42,813 bases of DNA from Verrucomicrobiota bacterium (GTDB lineage Bacteria > Verrucomicrobiota > Verrucomicrobiia > Chthoniobacterales > UBA10450): contig QHNB01000094.1 in assembly GCA_003217965.1 (NCBI GenBank), forward strand, positions 1-42,813, written 5' to 3'. The position numbers and the translations under genes are program-made. Shown here piece after piece: positions 1 through 6,749 of this stretch. How positions within the stretch are numbered: the first letter of the stretch is position 1; every line of letters starts with the position of its first letter. The notes beneath the pieces were generated by a model. That model saw nothing but the letters and a program-made list of their open reading frames with translations. It was not told the origin of the DNA and ran no database searches.

Positions 1-1
1 G

Positions 2-2017
2 AAGCACTATATCAGTTACATTCCGCAAGAGGACGCCTTCGACGAACACCTCACCATCGGCGAGAACTTGCAGTTCGCCGCCGCCATCCGTTCGCCTCAT
101 CTGTCGCGGCGCGATCGGATGCGGCGGCTGGAGGGAAAATTAGTCGAGTTAGGTTTGAGCGAACGGCGAGATGCGGTCGTCGGCAGCGCCGTTAAGAAGA
201 CACTGAGCGGTGGCGAACGAAAACGGCTCAATATCGGTATGGACATGATCGGCTCAGCGGACGTCTACCTGTTCGACGAACCGACATCAGGTCTGAGCTC
301 GAAAGATTCCGAACACGTCATCGAAATCATCCGCTCGATGGCGCACAACAAAATCATCATCGTCACCATTCACCAGCCGAGCTCGAAGCTGTTTCAGATG
401 TTTCACAAGGCGATCCTGCTCGACAAAGGCGGCCGGCTCGTCTTTTTCGGGACGCCGACGGACATGCTCCGCTATTTCGCCGAGGCCGAGCATCAACATC
501 AATTCGGCGCCGATCTTGGCGCGTGCCCCTCCTGCGGCACAACGCGACCGGAATTCATTTTCGATGTGCTGGAGACGCCGCTGCGGGATTTGAGCGGCGA
601 CATCATTTACGAAGAGAACAATCGTGGACAGCTCGTGCCAGCGCGGCGCTATTCGCCCGAGTTTTGGCGCGACAAATACGAAGCGTTCCGGCTGATCCAG
701 GACGTCAAACAGGTTTCGTTGCGTAAAGAACCAGTTGCGCCGTTGCCGGCAGTGCCGGAACAAAAGAAACGGCGTCCGCCCATTCGCTGGCACGATGAGT
801 GGACCCAATTGCGCACCTTGCTCAAGCGCGCGTTCATCAGCAAACTGCGCAACCGTGGGAATCTGGTCATCACCATCGGTGTCGCGCCTGTGCTGGCGTT
901 TTTGATTGCGAGCATCCTTCGCTATTCCGACAGCGGGAAATATGATTTCGCCTCGGCTTACCACATCCCAACATTTTTATTTTTGACTCTGATCGTGGCG
1001 ATGTTCCTCGGCCTGACCAACAGCGCCGATGACATCATTCGCGATCGCGTGGTCCTTCAGCGGGAACGCAACTTGAGCGTGCGCCTGCCCTATTACGTTT
1101 TCGCGAAAACAGTTTCGCTGGGCGTATTCGCGCTCGTGCAATGCATCCTATTCGTGCTCATCGGCAATTACCTCCTCGAGATCCGCGGAATGTTTTGGAT
1201 CTATCTCGGCATCGTTTTTCTGACGGCGATGGGAGGAATCGCGCTCGGCCTGGTGGTTTCCTCGCTGGTTTCCGATGCCAAAACGGCAGCTAACATCGTC
1301 CCGCTCGTTCTCATTCCGCAAATTATCATGGGTGGCGCCCTCATTAAGTATGAGGACATGAATCGGAACCTCGGATTGGTTTATTCACTCACTCACTGGT
1401 TCAGCGAGCATCCGACAAAGGAGCAGGCCCAAAAGATGGATAGCAAGTTGCAGGTGCCATTCATCTGCGAGTTCATCGCTATGCGCTGGTCCTATGAGGA
1501 ACTGGTCGTCGCCCAGGCGAAGTTGAATCCGCTGACACGCCGACAGGATCGCGCGCAAAGCGAAATCGATCGGATTGTCAGCAAACACGAAACGACTCCG
1601 GAACAAACGAAGCGATTGAATGACCTAAAGGAAACGCTGGCCGTGCTTTCCGGATTGGAAGCGAAAACGCCCGATGAACTCGACCATTATCTCGGACAGA
1701 TCGATCAGGTAATCGATCGTAAGCGGCCGTTCGATCGCGCACTCTACAAAAACGCCAACGGCCCGGTTACAGCTGAAACGCTTTATCAGAACCAAAAAGT
1801 TTCCGATCTGGTCTCGAACGCAGAGATGGAGCAGAACGATTACCGGCGCGGTGGGAAACCGAATGTCTTTTTCGGTCAGGACAAACGTTATGCTGCTTTG
1901 AGGATCAATTTGTTCGTTTTCAACACCATCGTTTTAATCGTGTCTACCCTCGGTTTGCTGGGTCTGCTGCATTGGATTTTGCGGCGAGACCTCGAGGTGC
2001 GGCGAACAAGAACGTAG
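2..2017 (+). CDS. ABCG-type ABC-2 transporter, ATPase-permease fusion (5' truncated)
   Basis: The frame is open from the window edge, so the Walker A region lies outside. Visible in order are the ABC signature LSGGERKR (about nt 203-226), Walker B YLFDEPTSGL (about nt 269) and the H-loop histidine in TIHQPSS (about nt 371). A linker with a CPSCG motif (about nt 527) follows, then hydrophobic helices from about nt 856 to 1360. A long hydrophilic, helix-rich loop of about 150 residues (nt 1390-1870) precedes a last membrane helix. Signature-before-permease order and an ABC2-type membrane half are typical of ABCG (white/eye-pigment-like) half transporters. Substrate is unknown. The large loop before the last helix and the Cys pair are distinctive. 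The family call is firm, the function is not. Confidence 0.88.
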   Translation, partial: KHYISYIPQEDAFDEHLTIGENLQFAAAIRSPHLSRRDRMRRLEGKLVELGLSERRDAVVGSAVKKTLSGGERKRLNIGMDMIGSADVYLFDEPTSGLSSKDSEHVIEIIRSMAHNKIIIVTIHQPSSKLFQMFHKAILLDKGGRLVFFGTPTDMLRYFAEAEHQHQFGADLGACPSCGTTRPEFIFDVLETPLRDLSGDIIYEENNRGQLVPARRYSPEFWRDKYEAFRLIQDVKQVSLRKEPVAPLPAVPEQKKRRPPIRWHDEWTQLRTLLKRAFISKLRNRGNLVITIGVAPVLAFLIASILRYSDSGKYDFASAYHIPTFLFLTLIVAMFLGLTNSADDIIRDRVVLQRERNLSVRLPYYVFAKTVSLGVFALVQCILFVLIGNYLLEIRGMFWIYLGIVFLTAMGGIALGLVVSSLVSDAKTAANIVPLVLIPQIIMGGALIKYEDMNRNLGLVYSLTHWFSEHPTKEQAQKMDSKLQVPFICEFIAMRWSYEELVVAQAKLNPLTRRQDRAQSEIDRIVSKHETTPEQTKRLNDLKETLAVLSGLEAKTPDELDHYLGQIDQVIDRKRPFDRALYKNANGPVTAETLYQNQKVSDLVSNAEMEQNDYRRGGKPNVFFGQDKRYAALRINLFVFNTIVLIVSTLGLLGLLHWILRRDLEVRRTRT

Positions 2018-2041
2018 CGACCGGGGTCGCAGCGAACGTAT

Positions 2042-2103
2042 TGTAGCGTCCGTCGTCCGCAGCGGATCTGAAGAATTGCGGTGAGGACACCGCACTCTAC
2101 AGC
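2042..2103 (+). repeat. Dispersed repeat A, left copy
   Basis: About 62 bp beginning TGTAGCGTCCG and ending CACCGCACTCTACAGC. Its reverse complement recurs almost exactly at 3482-3542, on the other side of the M24 peptidase gene. The copies differ only in a short segment near the GCGGAC end. Confidence 0.9.
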
Positions 2104-2157
2104 GCGGAGTTGATGACTGCGTACGTTGGTATTTTGCCCGGGTAGGGCGATTGACCA

Positions 2158-2204
2158 TGCCAGTCCGGCTCGGACTCGCCCGCGGGCGGTTCGGTGAACC
2201 GCCC
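2158..2204 (+). repeat. Dispersed repeat B, left copy
   Basis: About 47 bp containing GGGCGGTTCGGTGAACCGCCC, itself a palindrome, next to a GC-rich tract reading TGCCAGTCCGG. The reverse complement is at 3324-3366 with a small indel. It is a second, inner inverted pair around the peptidase gene. An upstream in-frame ATG at 2194 lies inside this repeat, so it is not preferred as the gene start. Confidence 0.9.
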
Positions 2205-2230
2205 TTACCAGCTGTCGTCTGCCGGAAACG

Positions 2231-2259
2231 TTGGCAGCGAGCAATCGCTGCCTTACACT
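2231..2259 (+). promoter_or_regulatory. Candidate promoter with internal hairpin, M24 peptidase gene
   Basis: TTGGCA (2231-2236) and TACACT (2254-2259) are separated by 17 bp, a good sigma-70-type pair. Transcription would start at or next to the ATG at 2266, giving a leaderless message, and no ribosome binding site is visible. The spacer holds a perfect 8-bp inverted repeat, GGCAGCGA and TCGCTGCC, around GCAA (2233-2252). It could be an operator or another repeat fragment. Confidence 0.4.
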
Positions 2260-2265
2260 GGTTTC

Positions 2266-3303
2266 ATGGCCAAACAAAAACTGCTAGCTCGCCTCATCGT
2301 TGCGCCGAGCGATACCGATGCCGATATGCTTTATGCGACCCGCGTTTTTATCGGCGATCCCTTTATTCTTCTCGAGCAAAAGGGCAAGCGGACCCTCGTC
2401 CTGAGTGATCTGGAAATCGATCGGGCAAAGCGAACGGCGAAAGCGGACGAGTTCCTCATGTTGAGTGAACTCGAGCGGGAAATACAGGGCGAATCCAAAC
2501 AACCGCCACCTTACGAAAAAGTGCTCGCACATTTTTTAAACAAACGCGGTGTGAAACGCGCGATGGTGCCCGCGACTTTTCCATTGGGTTATGCAAAAGA
2601 GCTCGAACGCTGGGGCGTTTCGCTGGAAACGAGCAATGGACTTTTTTGGCCAGAGCGCGAGACCAAAACCGCCGAGGAAATCAAGATGCTCGGCCACGCC
2701 CTTCGAATCACAGAAGTAGGGATGAAGCGGGCGATGGAAGTTCTAAAAGCGTCCAAACCGGGACCGGGCAAAAAGCTGAAGTGGTCGGGAAAACCGTTAA
2801 CATCGGAAGTGGTGCGCGCGGAAATTGATTCCGCGATTTTGCGGGCAGGCGGGCTTCCGGCAAATACGATCGTGGCCGGGGGCGATCAGGCCTGCGATCC
2901 GCATGAGCGCGGCCATGGGCCGATCTATGCAAACTCCCTGATCATCCTCGATATTTTTCCGAGGGACGCAAAGACAGGCTATTACGGCGACATGACGCGC
3001 ACGGTCGTGCGTGGCCGTGCGAGTGAAGAGCAGCGCAAGCTTTGGGAAACGGTTAGAGCGGGTCAGGCGTTGGCGTTGAAAAACATCAAAGCAGGGGTCG
3101 ATGGTTTGAGTATTCATCGGGCAATTCAAAAACTATTTGCCGAGCGCGGTTATCCGACGGAAGTGCGCAACGGCCGTCGCGTCGGTTTTTTCCACGGCAC
3201 CGGCCATGGACTTGGACTTGAGATTCACATTGAAGACGTGGTCATCGTGGAGCGAGACGGATGCCGGGTTCTCTCGCGTTTCCCCAAGCAATTAGAAATT
3301 TAA
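2266..3303 (+). CDS. M24-family (Xaa-Pro peptidase-like) protein with internal deletion
   Basis: The family comprises metallopeptidases of the pita-bread fold, often aminopeptidase P-like, with five metal ligands D-D-H-E-E. Here the protein has 345 residues. The two Asp motifs (LDIFP and YGDMTRT) and the GTGHGLGLEIH histidine motif are present. The text then jumps from EIH (residue 321, nt 3228) directly to IEDVVIV (nt 3229). The expected stretch of about 35 residues holding the fourth ligand, the Glu of the usual IEPGLY motif, is absent, while the last Glu in IEDVV is kept. The frame stays open to a normal C-terminus. It is therefore probably impaired, or an assembly join. Start 2266 is chosen because the longer frame from 2194 lies in repeat B. 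The gene stands alone between inverted repeats. Confidence 0.85.
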   Translation: MAKQKLLARLIVAPSDTDADMLYATRVFIGDPFILLEQKGKRTLVLSDLEIDRAKRTAKADEFLMLSELEREIQGESKQPPPYEKVLAHFLNKRGVKRAMVPATFPLGYAKELERWGVSLETSNGLFWPERETKTAEEIKMLGHALRITEVGMKRAMEVLKASKPGPGKKLKWSGKPLTSEVVRAEIDSAILRAGGLPANTIVAGGDQACDPHERGHGPIYANSLIILDIFPRDAKTGYYGDMTRTVVRGRASEEQRKLWETVRAGQALALKNIKAGVDGLSIHRAIQKLFAERGYPTEVRNGRRVGFFHGTGHGLGLEIHIEDVVIVERDGCRVLSRFPKQLEI

Positions 3304-3323
3304 CGAATATGGTTCGTGATAGG

Positions 3324-3366
3324 GGGCGGTTCACCGAACCGCCCGCGGGGCGAGTCCGGACTGGCA
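3324..3366 (-). repeat. Dispersed repeat B, right copy
   Basis: 43 bp starting GGGCGGTTCACCGAACCGCC and ending GTCCGGACTGGCA; reverse complement of 2158-2204 apart from small indels. It begins 21 bp after the peptidase stop codon. Confidence 0.9.
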
Positions 3367-3444
3367 TCGGTTTCCGTCTGCCGTTCACCCGTTTTCTCCG
3401 CTGAGGATCGCGGACTTTCAAAAAGCGCACTCTCGCTTTCGTTT

Positions 3445-3466
3445 CTGCCGCCAGTGACGGCGGCAG
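3445..3466. repeat. Palindromic repeat C
   Basis: CTGCCGCC and GGCGGCAG form a perfect 8-bp stem around AGTGAC and are followed by CTACAA. About 17 nt of it recur in reverse complement at 6593-6609. It lies in the 321-bp non-coding stretch 3304-3624, which consists almost entirely of repeats B, C and A plus a short tandem copy of CAGCGGACGCTACA (about 3529-3571). No T-run follows, so it is not a clear terminator. Confidence 0.75.
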
Positions 3467-3481
3467 CTACAATGCCTGCGT

Positions 3482-3542
3482 GCTGTAGAGTGCGGTGTCC
3501 TCACCGCAATTCTTCAGATCCGCTGAGACAGCGGACGCTACA
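3482..3542 (-). repeat. Dispersed repeat A, right copy
   Basis: Begins GCTGTAGAGTGCGGTGTCC and ends GCGGACGCTACAG; reverse complement of 2042-2103 except for a short AGACA variation. A truncated extra copy of its end (ACAGCGGACGCTACAA) follows at about 3556-3571. Confidence 0.9.
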
Positions 3543-3624
3543 GCAGACCCCTGAGAACAGCGGACGCTACAAGTGCGGCCAAATGAACGGTGGCGCACGC
3601 GCCTGGTCTAACAAGAGGATAATT

Positions 3625-4326
3625 ATGTACCCCTACGGCTACGGCGGTTTTATTGGGAACTGGCTGCTCCTCATTGCGGTGCCAATGATCATCGGACTTT
3701 GGGCCCAATTCCGGGTTAGCAGCGCTTTCCGCAAATGGGGCGAAGTCCGCGCCAGCGCGAACATTACGGGCGCGGAATGTGCCCGCGAAATTTTAACAGC
3801 AGCAAACATTCGCGATGTCGATGTGATCGAGACGAATGATTACCTGGGCGATCATTATGATCCGACGAGCAAGAAACTTTGTCTCTCCAGCAACGTTCAC
3901 AACACGCCTTCGGTGGCGGCGCTCGGTATTGCTGCCCATGAGACCGGACACGCCATTCAACACGCCAAAGCATATGCACCATTGCAATGGCGAATGGCGA
4001 TCGTCCCGGTAACGATGTTCGCCTCGCGCATGCTGCCGTTCGTTATTTTCGGCGGTTTATTTTTCCACCTCACTGGTCTGATTACGCTTGGCATCTACTG
4101 TTATTTGATCCTCCTCGTATTCCAGTTGATCACCTTGCCGGTAGAGTTCGATGCCTCGCGCCGCGCGAAAATCATTCTCCAGCAGATGGGAATCGTGCAA
4201 CCGGGTGCCGAAGTTGCCGGGGTCAATCAGGTGTTGAATGCTGCGGCATTGACTTATGTCGCTGCTTTCATCGCCGTGCTCGGTAACCTCCTTTATCTGC
4301 TCTCCGTGCGCGATCGCCGCAACTGA
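3625..4326 (+). CDS. YugP-like neutral zinc metallopeptidase, membrane
   Basis: A 233-residue integral membrane protein with an N-terminal helix (residues about 10-27), a cytoplasmic-type domain carrying HETGH (H105, E106, H109), and two or three hydrophobic helices after residue 130. The conserved text around ALGIAAHETGHAIQHA and LPVEFDASRRA matches the Zn_peptidase_2/YugP family, whose substrates are not established. The start at 3625 has an AGAGGA ribosome site (3614-3619) at good spacing. The frame opens further upstream, but only across repeat DNA. It lies upstream of the ECF sigma gene in the same direction, with a 116-bp gap to the chosen sigma start. Confidence 0.9.
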   Translation: MYPYGYGGFIGNWLLLIAVPMIIGLWAQFRVSSAFRKWGEVRASANITGAECAREILTAANIRDVDVIETNDYLGDHYDPTSKKLCLSSNVHNTPSVAALGIAAHETGHAIQHAKAYAPLQWRMAIVPVTMFASRMLPFVIFGGLFFHLTGLITLGIYCYLILLVFQLITLPVEFDASRRAKIILQQMGIVQPGAEVAGVNQVLNAAALTYVAAFIAVLGNLLYLLSVRDRRN

Positions 4327-4442
4327 GCCACCTTGCGGGGTTGAATAAGATGAGTTCCTCCGTCGCATTGCCGGCACCGCGGCGCATCTCCGATTTGTTG
4401 TCGTCGGGTCCAGGCGCGAATGTTAAACGAAGGACACGGGCC

Positions 4443-5039
4443 ATGGACCAGCCGCGCACGGACGAAGACCAGGAACTGGTTGCGCGCACGCAGGACGGCG
4501 ATGCGGGCGCATTCGATCAGCTGGTGGTGAAATACACGCCCCGTCTTTATGGCTTGGTCTATAACATGACCGCGAACCACGAGGACACGAATGATCTATT
4601 GCAGGACATTTTCGCCAAGGCTTACAAGTCGATTCGGGGTTTCCGCGGCAAGTCGTCATTCTACACCTGGATCCACTCCATTGCGGTCAACATGACGCTG
4701 AACTTCTTGAAGAAGCGCGGCCGCCGGTTTCATCTCAGCCTGGATGATGTCGATGCCAGCATCCAAAATGACAAAGAATTCCTCGAACTTACAGCGACGA
4801 GCAGTCCGGTGCGCGAAGCGGATCTTTCTGAGCTGCAGCGAAGATTGAACGAGGCTATGATGAAGTTGTCTGATGAACACAGAGCCGTGGTCACCATGTT
4901 CCACATTCAAGGGATGCCACACGCCGAGATCAGTAAAATCTTGAACGTTTCTGAAGGCACGGTACGTTCACGGCTCTTCTACGCGAATCGGCAACTGCAA
5001 AACTATCTAGAGGAATTTCGTAAAAATCCGGTGTCGTAA
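4443..5039 (+). CDS. ECF (sigma-E-like) RNA polymerase sigma factor
   Basis: A 198-residue two-domain sigma factor. Region 2 is seen in FDQLVVKYTPRLYGLVYNM and the following DLLQDIFAKAYKSIRGFRGKS, with FYTWIHSIAVN closing it. Region 4 is seen in AVVTMFHIQGMPHAEISKIL followed by VSEGTVRSRLFYANRQL. It directs RNA polymerase to a stress or envelope regulon. Start 4443 is preferred because GAAGGA sits 8-9 nt upstream; the frame could extend to an ATG at 4350. The gene is followed after 12 bp by a membrane protein in the anti-sigma position and then by an HtrA-like gene, the order expected for an envelope-stress module. The sequence does not show which promoters it reads. Confidence 0.93.
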   Translation: MDQPRTDEDQELVARTQDGDAGAFDQLVVKYTPRLYGLVYNMTANHEDTNDLLQDIFAKAYKSIRGFRGKSSFYTWIHSIAVNMTLNFLKKRGRRFHLSLDDVDASIQNDKEFLELTATSSPVREADLSELQRRLNEAMMKLSDEHRAVVTMFHIQGMPHAEISKILNVSEGTVRSRLFYANRQLQNYLEEFRKNPVS

Positions 5040-5051
5040 GGGTGGGTAGAA

Positions 5052-5528
5052 ATGGACGAATTTGACGATAAAGAGATTGGCCGGCTGTTGCGCTTGAAGA
5101 AATTCGAGCAACCGCCGCCGGATTATTTCGAAAACTTCCTCCACGAATTCCATCGCCGGCAGCGCGACGAACTGCTCCGGCAACCACTGTGGAAAATCGC
5201 GATAGAGCGGGCGCAGGATTTTATGTTGCGCCTCAATGTCGGCCGGCTTGCGTCCTATCCGGTCGCAGCTACCGCCGTTCTAGTCTGCGCGGCGGTTCTT
5301 TCCTTGAAGATTTATCAGACGCCGCAAGCCCCGAGCGTTGCGCAAATCCAATCCACTGTTCCCGCCGTGCAGAGCGACTGGAATCTGGCTTCGCAGGTTT
5401 CCGGGGTGATGGTGGCCCAGCCGCGCCCAGTCTTTAATGCCAATCTCTCGACTCATCGGAAAACCGCCCCGCCGCGTTACGTGCTCGACAGCATGCCTGT
5501 GAGTTATGAGTCGACTTTGCGATTCTAA
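5052..5528 (+). CDS. Single-pass membrane protein, probable anti-sigma factor
   Basis: 158 residues: a charged N-terminal cytosolic part (residues 1-65, opening MDEFDDKEIGRLLRLKKFEQ), one membrane helix at about 68-86 (YPVAATAVLVCAAVLSL), and a low-complexity external tail. The zinc anti-sigma HxxxCxxC motif is absent. Position right behind the ECF sigma gene and the topology suggest it holds the sigma factor at the membrane; sequence alone does not prove this. Its last 23 bp overlap the longest form of the following HtrA-like gene. Related proteins of this pattern occur behind sigma genes in many bacteria under no specific family name. Confidence 0.7.
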   Translation: MDEFDDKEIGRLLRLKKFEQPPPDYFENFLHEFHRRQRDELLRQPLWKIAIERAQDFMLRLNVGRLASYPVAATAVLVCAAVLSLKIYQTPQAPSVAQIQSTVPAVQSDWNLASQVSGVMVAQPRPVFNANLSTHRKTAPPRYVLDSMPVSYESTLRF

Positions 5529-6582
5529 TCGCGCGGCGATTGTTTTCGGAAAATCTGATCGCGTGGTTCGTTGGCTTATCCTGCTGATTTTTGCTTTCGC
5601 GCTCTCCGCGCGTGGGCAGGAACAATCTAGCGACAGCATCAGTCGTGAGGTCAAACAACTCTTTGATCGGTGCGCGCGATCGGTCGTGAAAATTCATGGC
5701 CGGGATGAGCACAGCGATCTTTCCGGTACCGGGTTTTTTATCGATCCCACCGGCACCATTTACACCGCCTACGCGGTCGGCGGAGAAGCGACTAATTTCA
5801 GCGTTGAATTCGGCGGCAAAAAATTTCCGGCCCGCCAAATGGTCGCCGATCTGCGGAGCGGAATTGCCATGCTCAAAATCGATAGCGCGTCCCCGGCGTT
5901 ACCAATTGGCAAATCGGAGCAGCTCACCGTGGCTGCGCCAGTGGTGATGATCGGTTATCCGCTCGATCTACCCGAAACACCCAGTTTCGGAATGATTGCC
6001 GGTTTTGATCGAAAATATCTCGACCGTTATCTGACGACTACTCATTTGCGGGCGAATTTGGCGACACAACGAGGCGAAGCGGGCGCGCCGCTTTTGAATA
6101 TGAAAGGCGAGGTTGTGGGAATCGTCGTGAGTAGCCTCGAAAATAGCTCTTCCTGCTATGCGCTGCCGATTGAAGCGGCGGAAAAAATCCGGAGCGATTT
6201 CGTGCGCTTCGGAGAAGTGCGTCACGGCTGGATCGGTGGCCATTTGACGGAAGCTGCCGAGGAAATCAATGGTTCGCGCGCGGAAATGACGGAAGTCTTA
6301 GAAAACACGCCAGCGGCAAATTGCGGCTTACAAGCGGGTGACATTCTATTGCGAGTCGGTCGCAAAGAAATCCATCAGCCCGATGATATCATCGATGCGT
6401 CATTCTTCCTCACCGCCGGGGACATTGTCCCAATCACGGTGAGGCGCGGCGGCGAGAAATTGACATTTAATGTGCGTGCGGAGCTCCACCCAGCTGTCCA
6501 GCATTTGCCAATGCTCGCCTCGCCTGGGGGGAACCAAGCGCTGCCGTTAAATCTGCAAAAACCGCCCGATAACACGCCTTAA
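5506..6582 (+). CDS. HtrA-like pseudoprotease with PDZ domain, all triad residues lost
   Basis: 358 residues: a signal-type helix (LILLIFAFALSARGQ, residues 24-38), a trypsin-like HtrA domain (about 45-235) and one PDZ domain (about 240-325). Aligned by eye with the intact HtrA at 11152-12645, the catalytic His (TNFHVV) is replaced in TAYAVG by Ala90. The catalytic Asp (TDIAV) is Gly119 in SGIAM. The Ser of GNSGG is Ala192 in GEAGA. The scaffold (GTGFFIDPTG, FPAR, IAMLKID) is well kept, so this looks like selected loss of catalysis, not decay. A GTG at 5563 would give a shorter protein starting directly at the signal peptide and avoids overlap with the upstream gene; the start is uncertain. 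It probably acts in the periplasm as a binder or sensor for the neighbouring sigma system. Confidence 0.88.
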   Translation: MSRLCDSNRAAIVFGKSDRVVRWLILLIFAFALSARGQEQSSDSISREVKQLFDRCARSVVKIHGRDEHSDLSGTGFFIDPTGTIYTAYAVGGEATNFSVEFGGKKFPARQMVADLRSGIAMLKIDSASPALPIGKSEQLTVAAPVVMIGYPLDLPETPSFGMIAGFDRKYLDRYLTTTHLRANLATQRGEAGAPLLNMKGEVVGIVVSSLENSSSCYALPIEAAEKIRSDFVRFGEVRHGWIGGHLTEAAEEINGSRAEMTEVLENTPAANCGLQAGDILLRVGRKEIHQPDDIIDASFFLTAGDIVPITVRRGGEKLTFNVRAELHPAVQHLPMLASPGGNQALPLNLQKPPDNTP

Positions 6583-6592
6583 TTTCTAGCTG

Positions 6593-6711
6593 ACGCCGTC
6601 ACTGGCGGCAGATGGTCATTTCGAGCTGCCTAGCGGACGAGAGATCTCGCGGTTGCCTTTCAGCACGCTCGAAAGATCCCTCGCGTTCGCTCGGGATGAC
6701 AGAAAGGGCAT
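6593..6711. repeat. Repeat C fragment followed by dispersed repeat D
   Basis: 6593-6609 repeats part of 3445-3466 in reverse complement. From 6615 (GTCATTTCGAGC) to 6711 (TCGGGATGACA) is a repeat with inverted-like ends TCATTTCGAGC and GGGATGAC and an internal GAGATCTCGC. Related copies are at 14738-14773 and 22628-22657. The gap 6583-6749 holds nothing else recognisable. Confidence 0.65.
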
Positions 6712-6749
6712 GATATCGGCGTTGCAAGCTGCCGCCGCGGCTTGAAAGG

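Noticed and set aside
287..964. 225-residue antisense frame in the ABC transporter
   Set aside because: Shadow of the ATPase/permease coding sequence with no motif of its own.
3445..3466. Terminator after the M24 gene
   Set aside because: Good stem but no T-run on either strand, and the sequence recurs elsewhere as a repeat.
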